The position numbers and the translations under genes were made by a program. The notes under the pieces were generated by a model. It saw only the letters and a list, made by a program, of their open reading frames with translations. It was not told the DNA's origin and did not search any database. Source: an uncultured Oscillospiraceae bacterium (lineage in GTDB: Bacteria > Bacillota > Clostridia > Oscillospirales > Ruminococcaceae). Taken from it: a stretch of 12,230 bases of DNA. Numbering within the stretch: position 1 is the first letter of the stretch; the number at the start of each line of letters is the position of its first letter. The stretch spans positions 1 to 12,230 of the forward strand of contig CAJTMU010000036.1 in NCBI GenBank assembly GCA_910577365.1, written 5' to 3'. Shown in pieces: positions 5,755 to 12,230 of the stretch.

Positions 5755-5790
5755 GCTGTTGAATGTCGGATTTAATGTGAGGTTTTATTA

Positions 5791-6822
5791 ATGAAGAGTT
5801 ACAGTGATAGCTATAAGGCGGCGGGAGTTGACGTTACCGCGGGGTATGAGTCCGTTCGGCTTATGAAAGAGCATATAAAGAGGACAGAAACCGCGGGGTG
5901 CGTTTCGGATATCGGAGGCTTCGGCGGTCTGTTCGCTCCTGACCTTACGGGAATGAAAGAGCCTGTGCTGGTGAGCGGTACGGACGGCGTTGGAACAAAG
6001 CTCAAGCTCGCCATGCTGATGAACAGGCACGACACCATAGGCATAGACTGCGTGGCGATGTGCGTGAACGATATAATCTGCTGCGGGGCAAAACCGTTGT
6101 TTTTCTTGGATTATATCGCAATAGGGAAAAATGTGCCCGAAAAGGTGGCGGAAATAGTCAAGGGCGTTGCCGAGGGCTGCGTTCAGGCGGGTTGCGCTCT
6201 TGTGGGCGGCGAGACTGCTGAGCACCCCGGTATGATGGCTGAGGACGAATACGATATCGCAGGTTACAGCACGGGTATCGTGGACAGGGCAAAGATAATC
6301 GATCCGTCGGGTATAAAGGCGGGAGACGCTATTGTCGGCATTGCATCAAGCGGTGTGCACTCCAACGGTTTCTCGCTGGTAAGAAAGATTTTTAATGTAA
6401 ACGACCAGAATCTCAAGACGTTTTATCCAGAGCTGGGAACGTCACTCGGTGACGCGCTGCTCACTCCCACAAGGATATATGTCAAGGCTGTTCTTGATGT
6501 TATCTCCAAGGTGAACGTAAAGGGAATTTCCCACATCACGGGCGGCGGGTTCTACGAAAATATTCCGCGCGCGCTGCCGGAAGGTATTTCTGCAAAGATA
6601 GACAAAGACTCATATGAAGTTCCCGCGATATTCGGGCTTATGCAGCGCGAGGGCAATATTCCTGAGCATGATATGTACAACACTTTCAATATGGGAATAG
6701 GCATGATGCTTGTTGTTGATAAGACCGACGCGCAGAAAACGGTGGATATTCTTGCGGAAAACGGCGAGAAAGCATATATTATCGGAGAAACTATTTCAAG
6801 CGACGAGGGAGTGGTGCTGTAA
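5791..6822 (+). CDS. purM: Phosphoribosylformylglycinamidine cyclo-ligase (AIR synthetase) PurM
   Basis: The 343-residue enzyme closes the imidazole ring of AIR from FGAM using ATP. It shows the PurM opening YKAAGVDVTAGYESV (8-22), the ATP-site VSGTDGVGTKL (61-71), the conserved GAKPLFFLDYIA (99-110), the GGETAEHPGM loop, IASSGVHSNGFSLVRK and HITGGGFYENIPRAL. Length is typical. The ATG at 5791 has GAGG at 5779-5782. The stop codon overlaps the next start as TAATG (6820-6824), which points to translational coupling with the unknown 185-residue gene. Confidence 0.97.
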   Translation: MKSYSDSYKAAGVDVTAGYESVRLMKEHIKRTETAGCVSDIGGFGGLFAPDLTGMKEPVLVSGTDGVGTKLKLAMLMNRHDTIGIDCVAMCVNDIICCGAKPLFFLDYIAIGKNVPEKVAEIVKGVAEGCVQAGCALVGGETAEHPGMMAEDEYDIAGYSTGIVDRAKIIDPSGIKAGDAIVGIASSGVHSNGFSLVRKIFNVNDQNLKTFYPELGTSLGDALLTPTRIYVKAVLDVISKVNVKGISHITGGGFYENIPRALPEGISAKIDKDSYEVPAIFGLMQREGNIPEHDMYNTFNMGIGMMLVVDKTDAQKTVDILAENGEKAYIIGETISSDEGVVL

Positions 6823-7379
6823 TGTTTGGATTTTTTAAGAAAAAGGGCGTTGTGCATAACGATTCAAACTGCACGATAGATATAACCGAAAGCTATATCA
6901 CCATAAACGGCAGAAATTTTGAAGTGCCCATGCACATAGATACGCTGATAGAAGTGCTTGGCACTCCGCGCTCGATAAAATTCAAGACCAAGGAAGATGA
7001 CAGGCAGTTTCTGGAGGAAATACACGGCGAGGGCATGGTCACTAAACGTGTGAATTACGTCTGGGACGAGCTTGGATTGAATTGTTACACAATGAACGGC
7101 AAGGTGCTCACCTGCTTCGGCATAGAGCTTAACCACGGCGAAAAGTATCCGCAGACCCCAAAAAATGTGTTCACAGGAAAGCTGACCATAAACGGCAGGC
7201 ACTGGCTCGACGCGGTGAAAGAGGGGGAGGACTGCGAGGTTTTACAGCACGTTTACCTCGGGGATTATGTTATTACCGCGGAGTATGTGGATTTTGAGCA
7301 GGATATGTCCACCCGCGACGAAACGAGCTACACAGGCATAGAAATATCGCTGAAAAGCGGAACAGACGACCTGCCGTAA
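6822..7379 (+). CDS. Unknown small cytosolic protein, possibly DUF7738/immunity-like
   Basis: The 185-residue protein starts MFGFFKKKG and then has a strand-rich segment containing ITESYITING, PMHIDTLIEVLGTPRS (36-51), a YVWDELGLNCYT stretch near 79-90 and a second LTING near 123-127. I see no catalytic motif, signal peptide or membrane segment. The LGTPR...VWDELGL pattern reminds me of small proteins grouped as DUF7738, some near polymorphic toxins; this is from memory and unverified. The start overlaps the purM stop and a GAGGGA lies at 6805-6810. The gene ends 14 nt before purN. It is locked into the purine message, but nothing in it suggests a purine enzyme. Confidence 0.75.
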   Translation: MFGFFKKKGVVHNDSNCTIDITESYITINGRNFEVPMHIDTLIEVLGTPRSIKFKTKEDDRQFLEEIHGEGMVTKRVNYVWDELGLNCYTMNGKVLTCFGIELNHGEKYPQTPKNVFTGKLTINGRHWLDAVKEGEDCEVLQHVYLGDYVITAEYVDFEQDMSTRDETSYTGIEISLKSGTDDLP

Positions 7380-7393
7380 CCGTAGGAGGTGCT

Positions 7394-8026
7394 ATGAAAA
7401 ACATCTGTGTGCTGGTGTCGGGCGGCGGCACAAATTTGCAGGCAATTCTCGACGCGCAGAGCCGCGGTGAGGTAAGGGGCGGCAGGGTAAGCTGCGTTAT
7501 TTCCTCGAAGGAGGGAGCGTATGCGCTGGAGAGGGCGGCTAATGCGGGCGTTAAAACGCGCGTTATTCCCCGAAAGGAGTATGCTGACGTTGCCGCTTAC
7601 ACCAAAGCCGTGACCGAAGCGCTTCTTGAAGAAAAAGCCGATCTGGTGGTGTACGCGGGCTTTATGACCATACTTGACGAGCAGATAGTTAAAGCTTTTC
7701 CCTATAAAATGATGAACGTTCACCCCGCGCTTATACCGTCATTCTGCGGAAAGGGCTTTTACGGGCTGCACGTTCACGAGGCAGTGCTGCAAAGCGGCGT
7801 TAAGCTTACGGGAGCAACCGTGCATTTCGTAACGGAGGTCTGCGACGGCGGCCCTATCATACTGCAAAAGGCGGTTGCCGTGAAAAACGGCGATACCCCT
7901 GAAACTCTGCAAAGGCGGGTTATGGAACAGGCTGAATGGGAGCTGCTGCCCAAGGCGGTATCGCTGTTCTGCGAGGACAAGATAAAGGTCGAAAACGGCA
8001 GGGCTGTCGTGGAAGAGCAGTTATGA
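7394..8026 (+). CDS. purN: Phosphoribosylglycinamide formyltransferase PurN
   Basis: The 210-residue enzyme transfers a formyl group from 10-formyl-THF to GAR. It has the phosphate-binding SGGGTNLQAI (9-18), VVYAGFMTIL (85-94), the catalytic NVHPALIPSF with Asn108 and His110, and the ATVHFVTEVCDGGPII segment with Asp151. These are the Asn-His-Asp residues of the folate-dependent GAR transformylase family. Length is typical. AGGAGGT (7384-7390) stands 3 nt before the ATG. The loop GKGFYGLHVHEA is a common Gram-positive variant. The next gene is 126 nt downstream, behind a possible new promoter. Confidence 0.96.
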   Translation: MKNICVLVSGGGTNLQAILDAQSRGEVRGGRVSCVISSKEGAYALERAANAGVKTRVIPRKEYADVAAYTKAVTEALLEEKADLVVYAGFMTILDEQIVKAFPYKMMNVHPALIPSFCGKGFYGLHVHEAVLQSGVKLTGATVHFVTEVCDGGPIILQKAVAVKNGDTPETLQRRVMEQAEWELLPKAVSLFCEDKIKVENGRAVVEEQL

Positions 8027-8056
8027 TAGAAACCGCGTTTATGGTGTTCTGGATTT

Positions 8057-8084
8057 TTGACGATGCCGGGCGTTGTTTTAAAAT
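8057..8084 (+). promoter_or_regulatory. Possible internal promoter after purN
   Basis: TTGACG (8057-8062) and TAAAAT (8079-8084) match consensus at 5/6 each with a 16-nt spacer. A start near 8091 would serve the 168-residue gene and those beyond. The -10 region lies in a sequence (about 8074-8092) that recurs imperfectly at about 8130-8149 as TGTTTTAAA followed by a TGGG-containing segment; the second copy holds the GGGAG ribosome site (8141-8145). The region is AT-rich, so a chance match is possible. Confidence 0.45.
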
Positions 8085-8152
8085 GGGCGATGTTTTTTAA
8101 TATACGGAAATTATCTTAAATTTTGAAGCTGTTTTAAATTGGGAGCAATTTT

Positions 8153-8659
8153 ATGAGTATCGAAAATTTGCACGACACTGAATATGGTCCAAAGGGCAAA
8201 ATGCGCTGGGAGCTGTTTGACGAGGAGATAACAGTATCTTTGGATGAGGACGTTGATATCGCTTACGCGGAAAAGTGCGCCGAGGCGCTGAATAATCTTC
8301 CAGAGGCAACCGTAAGGGCTATCTGGGAGGCGGCTAAGCGTTATTGCCTGTTTTTTATCGACCTGTGCGGTGACGAGTGGGACGAATATAATGAAATGAC
8401 AATAAAGGTCACCGATAGAACTCCCGCTGAGGATATCAAGTCGCAGATTTATCCGGGCTGTCTTATAGTGGGCAAGCCGAGGGGCGGCGGTATCGGCTTT
8501 CATCTTGAATGCAGTTGTTCGTGGGAATCGGAGCACGGGCTGGAGATAACTGTTCTTGACAATAAGCTGGTTTACCTCGGCGCTTTTGAGGGTCGCGGTG
8601 CGTGGAATAAATTCGACCCCGACGACAAATGGAATTTTGTGAATAATGTCAAGGAGTAA
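8153..8659 (+). CDS. Unknown small acidic protein, possibly DUF6985-like
   Basis: The 168-residue product is rich in Asp and Glu. It has an N-terminal WELFDEEITVSLDED stretch, helices around 37-66 with several aromatic residues, and a strand-rich end: GGGIGFHLEC (111-120), SWESEHGLEITVL (123-135), LVYLGAFEGRGAW (139-151). The W-x-x-EHGLEI...VYLG pattern recalls small DUF6985/DUF2004-type proteins, some linked with contact-dependent toxin loci. This is memory-based and uncertain. No catalytic motif, signal peptide or membrane helix is seen. GGGAG (8141-8145) lies 7 nt before the ATG. Confidence 0.75.
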   Translation: MSIENLHDTEYGPKGKMRWELFDEEITVSLDEDVDIAYAEKCAEALNNLPEATVRAIWEAAKRYCLFFIDLCGDEWDEYNEMTIKVTDRTPAEDIKSQIYPGCLIVGKPRGGGIGFHLECSCSWESEHGLEITVLDNKLVYLGAFEGRGAWNKFDPDDKWNFVNNVKE

Positions 8660-8882
8660 AATATAAGCGGTAATTACTCGTTGTGCGTCTGCAAATATTA
8701 CTTTGGTTGCCTTGACGGTCGGCTTATGTCGACGCTTTTCGGTCGGGAAATTCCATTTTTGGCAATGGACTGTGACGATATTACGCATGGCGATTCTGCC
8801 GTTTATGTGAGCGAATTTCGCGGTGTCAGCCCATGTAACAAGAAGCTGCTTAAGAGAACGTGAACTTCGTGAGGGATTGTTG
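8660..8882 (+). other. Gap with no convincing gene
   Basis: This 223-nt stretch separates the 168-residue gene from the methyltransferase. The only frame of any length (8681-8863) would begin with TTG, has no ribosome site and resembles nothing I know. A 6-bp hairpin TCCATT/AATGGA (8752-8757 with 8764-8769) has no T-run. No promoter with proper spacing was found. It may be the remains of a decayed small gene. Confidence 0.4.
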
Positions 8883-9623
8883 ATGAACGAAGAAAAATTT
8901 ACTGGCAGGGCGGATCTGTATGAACGATTTCGTCCGGGTTATCCCAATAAACTGATAGATTTTCTCTTTGAAAAAACAAAGTGTGAGCGGGTAGCGGATA
9001 TCGGCGCGGGAACGGGGAAATTTACACGCTGTCTTATCAAAAAGCCGTGGAGCGTTACCGCGGTCGAGCCTAACGCGGATATGCGGGCAATTTTGGAGCG
9101 TATAAGCGGAATTAAGGTCATTGACGCTCCGGCGGAAAACACCGGGCTTGCGGATAATTCTGTTGGTTTGGTAACAGCGGCTCAGGCGTTTCATTGGTTT
9201 GACGAGGATAAATTTAAGACGGAATGCCGCCGCATTCTGATAAAAGGCGGCAAGGTCGCGATAATATTTAACGAGCGGGATTATGAGGATTGCGAGATAT
9301 CAAAGGAACGCGATTCGGTTTGCCAGAAATTCTGCGGAGCGTTTCACAGCGGACATATAGGAAAAAGAACAAGCGAACAGGGAGATTTGTTTTTAAGAAA
9401 CGAGTACTTTTCAAGCTTGGAATATTTTTGCTGTGAAAATAATTTGGAAGCGGACTGTGGAAGCTTTGTCGGAGATACGCTTTCGCGCTCATACGCGCTG
9501 AAAAAAAACGACAAGAATTACGGAGCTTTTGTAGAGGAACTGAAACAGGCTTTCTCAAAGTACAGCCAAAACGGTAAGGTTACCATAAAATATAAGACTA
9601 AATGCTATTTAGGGACATTTTAG
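8883..9623 (+). CDS. Class I SAM-dependent methyltransferase, substrate unknown
   Basis: The 246-residue protein begins with FTGRADLYERFRPGYP (6-21), the lead-in typical of one group of small-molecule class I methyltransferases. The SAM motif VADIGAGTGKFTR (37-49) follows, then AVEPNADM after strand 2, a GLADNSVGLVTAAQAFHWFD segment that combines motifs III and IV, and LIKGGKVAIIFNE. The C-terminal half is poorly conserved, and the substrate cannot be told. The ATG at 8883 is chosen over a GTG at 8823 because GAGGG (8871-8875) sits 7 nt upstream and the family lead-in starts right after it. Its stop (9621-9623) overlaps the ribosome site of the IMP cyclohydrolase gene, so the two are coupled. 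A purine role is not implied by any motif. Confidence 0.88.
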   Translation: MNEEKFTGRADLYERFRPGYPNKLIDFLFEKTKCERVADIGAGTGKFTRCLIKKPWSVTAVEPNADMRAILERISGIKVIDAPAENTGLADNSVGLVTAAQAFHWFDEDKFKTECRRILIKGGKVAIIFNERDYEDCEISKERDSVCQKFCGAFHSGHIGKRTSEQGDLFLRNEYFSSLEYFCCENNLEADCGSFVGDTLSRSYALKKNDKNYGAFVEELKQAFSKYSQNGKVTIKYKTKCYLGTF

Positions 9624-9631
9624 GAGGATTT

Positions 9632-10360
9632 ATGATCACACTTGACAAGGAACTGAATTCCCTCGCCTATCACGGCAGAGGGATTATTATCGGTCTTTCC
9701 CCAGATGGAAAAAAGGCGTTAACGGGTTATTTCATCATGGGCAGAAGCGAGAACAGCCGCAACCGCGTGTTTGTGGAGGACGGCGAGGGTATCCGCACAC
9801 AGGCGTTTGACCCGTCAAAGATGGTCGACCCGCACCTTATTATTTACGCTCCCGTGCGTGTGCTGGGCAACAAAACTATTGTCACCAACGGAGACCAGAC
9901 GGATACCATCTTTGAACTGATGGACAAGCAGATGACCTTTGAGCAGTCGCTGCGCGGGCGCGAGTTTGAGGACGACGTCCCCAACTATACCCCCAGAATT
10001 TCGGGAATAATTCATGTTGAGAACGGCGGAATTAACTACGCTATGTCCATTTTAAAGAGCGCCGATGGCGACCCTGCCTCCACGCGACGCTACACCTTTG
10101 CTTACAGTACTCCCGTAAAGGGCGCGGGCAGCTTTATCCACACCTATGCGGGTGACGAAACGGAGGTAAACGGCGTGCGTCGTCTGCCGAGCTTTGTCGG
10201 CGAGCCTAAGGACGTTATAATCCCTGATACGGATATAGACGGGTTCACGGAGCTTTTGTGGAGCAATCTCAACAGCGACAACAAGGTTTCTCTGTTTACA
10301 AGGTATATCGATCTTGAAACGGGGAAATACGAAAGCCGCATTGTCAACAAAAACAAGTGA
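9632..10360 (+). CDS. purO: IMP cyclohydrolase, PurO-type (IMP_cyclohyd family)
   Basis: The 242-residue protein matches the stand-alone IMP cyclohydrolase family first characterised in archaea as PurO. It converts FAICAR to IMP, the last step of the pathway. Features seen are YHGRGIIIGLSPDG (13-26), the conserved GYFIMGRSENSRNRVF (32-47), VTNGDQTD (84-91) and EFEDDVPNYTPRISG (111-125), ahead of a long mixed C-terminal half. It is unrelated in fold to the N-terminal cyclohydrolase domain of ordinary bacterial PurH. Its presence explains why purH downstream lacks that domain. The ATG at 9632 has AGGAGGA (9622-9628); an in-frame ATG at 9602 lies inside the preceding gene and lacks a ribosome site. 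Confidence 0.9.
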   Translation: MITLDKELNSLAYHGRGIIIGLSPDGKKALTGYFIMGRSENSRNRVFVEDGEGIRTQAFDPSKMVDPHLIIYAPVRVLGNKTIVTNGDQTDTIFELMDKQMTFEQSLRGREFEDDVPNYTPRISGIIHVENGGINYAMSILKSADGDPASTRRYTFAYSTPVKGAGSFIHTYAGDETEVNGVRRLPSFVGEPKDVIIPDTDIDGFTELLWSNLNSDNKVSLFTRYIDLETGKYESRIVNKNK

Positions 10361-10369
10361 GATAGTGTG

Positions 10370-10855
10370 ATGGATATAAACATAGTAAAAACGCCCAAGA
10401 AGTACGAGAGTATGGCGGACGAGGTCATTCGGGAACTTCTGGGGCTGCTGGAGGAGCTTTTGACTGTTCAGGAGCGTGCCGCGCTCCGATATCAGAGATT
10501 AAAGCAGAAAAGCTTGACCCTCAAGGAAAAGAGCGACAGAAGCTCGGAAATATTTGATAAAGTGTGCAAGGAGTATGCCGAGGTGATTGCGGGTAGGTGC
10601 ACGGAAAAGGAAATGGTGTTAAAGCACCCGTCGCACATAGGGCAGACCGCGGAATACGCCTATATAAAGGACGAATATGCGGTCGACTGCACGGTAAGCA
10701 GGACCGATACGGCGACCGTTATCACGCATTTTCAATCGGAGGGTCGTGGCGGTAAGCACAAATTCGTGCTGAAGCTCGTTGACGGAAGGTGGCTTGTCGA
10801 TGCGGTCTATTTCGGCTTTGAGGGAGAGCGCCGATGGTTTTACACGGAGCTGTGA
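10370..10855 (+). CDS. Small NTF2-like/immunity-like protein, first of two paralogues
   Basis: The 161-residue protein has a charged helical N-terminal half (about 12-75, with heptad-like Leu and Glu runs), then CTEK (77-80), a tyrosine-rich AEYAYIKDEYAVDC (94-107) and a strand-rich end with VITHFQ (117-122) and GRWLVDAVYFGF (139-150), finishing FYTEL. It shares this plan and several motifs with the following gene. The compact layout, ending in a W-L-V...VYxGF strand pair, resembles NTF2-fold immunity proteins of polymorphic toxin systems. This is a resemblance only; no toxin gene is visible. A GTG at 10367 in the same frame could also be the start. The ribosome site is weak (GAGA, 10359-10362), so translation may depend on coupling to the cyclohydrolase gene ending 9 nt upstream. 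Confidence 0.72.
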   Translation: MDINIVKTPKKYESMADEVIRELLGLLEELLTVQERAALRYQRLKQKSLTLKEKSDRSSEIFDKVCKEYAEVIAGRCTEKEMVLKHPSHIGQTAEYAYIKDEYAVDCTVSRTDTATVITHFQSEGRGGKHKFVLKLVDGRWLVDAVYFGFEGERRWFYTEL

Positions 10856-10881
10856 ACACGCCCGTATGAGCGAGGTGGAAT

Positions 10882-11379
10882 ATGACGATAATCAATAAGG
10901 CGAGTGATAAATTCAAGGACAGGCAGGACGAGGTCTGCGGCTTTGTGTTCGGGTTTATGAGGGAAATGAACGCGCTGGAGGACGAGATTTTCGAGCGCAG
11001 TGAGGAGCTGAAGCGGCAAAAACTCGCGATGGGTATTCCGAAGCATCAGGTGGGACCCGGTGAGGAGGAGCTGTGGGACGAGTATAAGGAACGGATGAAA
11101 GGCATAATTACACCCAAATGCACCGAAAAGCTGCTTAAGCGCCCTTGCGGTATGTCGTTCGGCAAGCCGGCAAAGTATGGCTATATTGACGGCGATTGTA
11201 GAGTGGATTTCATTATGAAGTCCGCAAAAAAAGCAATTATCGTGACCCATTACAAGCATGGGACGGAACATATGCACAAAACAGAGCTTTCCGACGACGG
11301 CAGCGGCTGGCTTGTGAACGCGGTTTATTACGGCTTTGCAAGCGATCCCGATAAGTGGTATATAGATTCGATACATTGA
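10882..11379 (+). CDS. Small NTF2-like/immunity-like protein, second paralogue
   Basis: The 165-residue protein repeats the plan of the gene before it: an acidic helical N-terminal part (about 8-75), CTEK (80-83), AKYGYIDGDCRVDF (97-110), VTHYKHG (121-127) and SGWLVNAVYYGF (141-152), ending KWYIDSIH. Identity to its neighbour is clear in CTEK, the YxYI/YGYI strand, ITHF/VTHY and WLVxAVYxGF, but low elsewhere. That points to an old tandem duplication rather than a recent one. GAGGTGG (10872-10878) precedes the ATG. The stop is followed directly by the ribosome site of the CbrC-like gene. Function is unknown; an immunity role is an inference from fold-like pattern and company. Confidence 0.75.
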   Translation: MTIINKASDKFKDRQDEVCGFVFGFMREMNALEDEIFERSEELKRQKLAMGIPKHQVGPGEEELWDEYKERMKGIITPKCTEKLLKRPCGMSFGKPAKYGYIDGDCRVDFIMKSAKKAIIVTHYKHGTEHMHKTELSDDGSGWLVNAVYYGFASDPDKWYIDSIH

Positions 11380-11389
11380 GGTGAACAGT

Positions 11390-11902
11390 ATGTATAATTT
11401 TAAATATCACCCAGACCCGCTGAAAACGGGCATGTTCCATAACGACAAGACCGTGACCTGTCCGTGCTGCGGCAGGGATACGGACGTGTATTATATCGGT
11501 CCGTTTTACTCGGTGGAGGAGGTTAATAACCTCTGTCCCGATTGTATCTCGAGCGGAGCGGCTGCCGAAAAATTTGACGGCGCTTTTCAGGACGATATGT
11601 CGGTAGACGAGGTGTCGGACGAGAGCAGGCTGGACGAGCTTATCAGCAGAACCCCGGGCTACTGCGGCTGGCAGCAGGAATACTGGCTTGCCTGCTGCGA
11701 CGATTACTGTGCCTTTCTGGGATATTATGATTGGAAAGCTCTTGAAGCGCTGGGTATAGCCGAGGAGCTGGAAAAGACCTACCGCAAGGATATCTGCGGT
11801 ATTGATTTCGAGGACGCGAAAGAGCATCTCACATATAACGAAGGATATCTTTTCAGATGTCTGCATTGCGGAAAGCACTACATTTATTTTGATTTTGATT
11901 AA
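11390..11902 (+). CDS. CbrC-like (UPF0167) cysteine-rich protein
   Basis: The 170-residue protein carries the CbrC family layout: FKYHPDPLKTGMF (4-16), a CPCCG pair (24-28), YYIGPFY (34-40), LCPDCISSGAAAEKFDGAF (48-66), RTPGYCGWQQEYWLACCDDYCAFLG (87-111) and a closing CLHCGKHYIYFDFD (157-170). The CxxC-type pairs suggest bound zinc. In Escherichia coli cbrC is known for colicin E2 tolerance; its molecular action is not established. The ATG at 11390 is preferred to the in-frame GTG at 11381 because GAGGTG (11378-11383) is correctly spaced before the ATG and overlaps the GTG. It lies 9 nt before the purH start and must be co-transcribed with it. Confidence 0.9.
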   Translation: MYNFKYHPDPLKTGMFHNDKTVTCPCCGRDTDVYYIGPFYSVEEVNNLCPDCISSGAAAEKFDGAFQDDMSVDEVSDESRLDELISRTPGYCGWQQEYWLACCDDYCAFLGYYDWKALEALGIAEELEKTYRKDICGIDFEDAKEHLTYNEGYLFRCLHCGKHYIYFDFD

Positions 11903-11911
11903 GGAGGACTT

Positions 11912-12230
11912 ATGACTGAACTGGAATTGAAATACGGCTGTAACCCCAATCAGAAGCCGTCGAGGATTTTTATGGAGAAGGGTGAGCTGCCCATTGAGGT
12001 ACTTAACGGAAAGCCGGGGTACATCAATTTTATGGACGCCTTCAACGGCTGGCAGCTTGTAAAGGAGCTTAAGGCGGCAACGGGATATCCCGCGGCTACC
12101 TCGTTCAAGCACGTTTCGCCCGCGGGCGCGGCTATCGGTCTTCCTCTAACAGAAACGCTTGCGAAGATCTACTGGGTAGACGACCTCGGGGAGCTGTCCC
12201 CGCTTGCCTGCGCTTACGCCAGAGCGAGAG
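11912..12230 (+). CDS. purH: Stand-alone AICAR formyltransferase PurH (cut off by the window end)
   Basis: The first 106 residues are present and the frame is open at the window edge. They match the formyltransferase half of PurH from its very start: LKYGCNPNQKPSRIF (6-20), NGKPGYINFMDAFNGWQLVKEL (32-53) and the catalytic Lys66-His67 in FKHVSPAGAAIG (65-76), then GELSPLACAYARAR at the edge. There is no N-terminal MGS-like cyclohydrolase domain of about 200 residues as in bifunctional PurH, so this is the single-function type, expected to end near 390 residues. It formylates AICAR with 10-formyl-THF to FAICAR, which the PurO-type enzyme at 9632 then closes to IMP. AAGGAGGA (11901-11908) precedes the ATG and overlaps the stop of the CbrC-like gene. 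Confidence 0.93.
   Translation, partial: MTELELKYGCNPNQKPSRIFMEKGELPIEVLNGKPGYINFMDAFNGWQLVKELKAATGYPAATSFKHVSPAGAAIGLPLTETLAKIYWVDDLGELSPLACAYARAR

Noticed and set aside
8681..8863. A 60-codon frame between the 168-residue gene and the methyltransferase
   Set aside because: It has a TTG start, no ribosome site and no recognisable motif; it is more likely non-coding or decayed.
11237..12112. A 291-codon minus-strand frame opposite the CbrC-like gene and purH
   Set aside because: It crosses three well-supported + strand genes and their ribosome sites, with no recognisable motif.

Overview
The window is most of a de novo purine biosynthesis operon from a Gram-positive anaerobe. It is probably a Clostridia/Oscillospiraceae-like bacterium. 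The evidence is strong AGGAGG-type ribosome sites, a Bacillus-type PurF (propeptide, N-terminal Cys, Fe-S cysteines), a stand-alone AICAR formyltransferase paired with a PurO-type IMP cyclohydrolase, and a CbrC-like protein. The genus cannot be fixed from sequence reading alone. All genes lie on the + strand.

Layout. 25-714 encodes an HD-domain phosphohydrolase-like protein. 715-1067 is a non-coding regulatory region with a sigma-A-like promoter (806-834) and a leader of about 227 nt. The leader holds a long-range stem, a PurBox-like site, an intrinsic terminator (979-1020) and alternative hairpins next to the purE ribosome site, so purE is very likely controlled by attenuation. purE is 1068-1568. 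A two-gene insert with its own promoter follows: an HTH-TehB-like methyltransferase fusion (1665-2492) and a TIM-barrel sugar isomerase/epimerase-like protein (2503-3297). purC (3394-4107), purF (4263-5687) and purM (5791-6822) come next, with a long inverted repeat in each gap beside purF.

From 6822 on, pathway genes alternate with small accessory genes: an unknown 185-aa protein, purN (7394-8026), a promoter at about 8057-8084, an unknown 168-aa protein, a SAM methyltransferase (8883-9623), the IMP cyclohydrolase (9632-10360), two paralogous NTF2-like small proteins (10370-10855 and 10882-11379), a CbrC-like protein (11390-11902), and purH, cut off by the window end (11912-12230).

Pathway. 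PurF makes phosphoribosylamine from PRPP; PurN, PurM, PurE and PurC carry GAR through FGAR, AIR and CAIR to SAICAR; PurH formylates AICAR; the PurO-type enzyme closes the ring to IMP. PurD, PurL/Q/S, PurB and PurK are not seen here.

The two most interesting points are the structured purE leader and the interspersed small cytosolic genes. Several of the latter resemble immunity or colicin-tolerance families and have no toxin partner in view.
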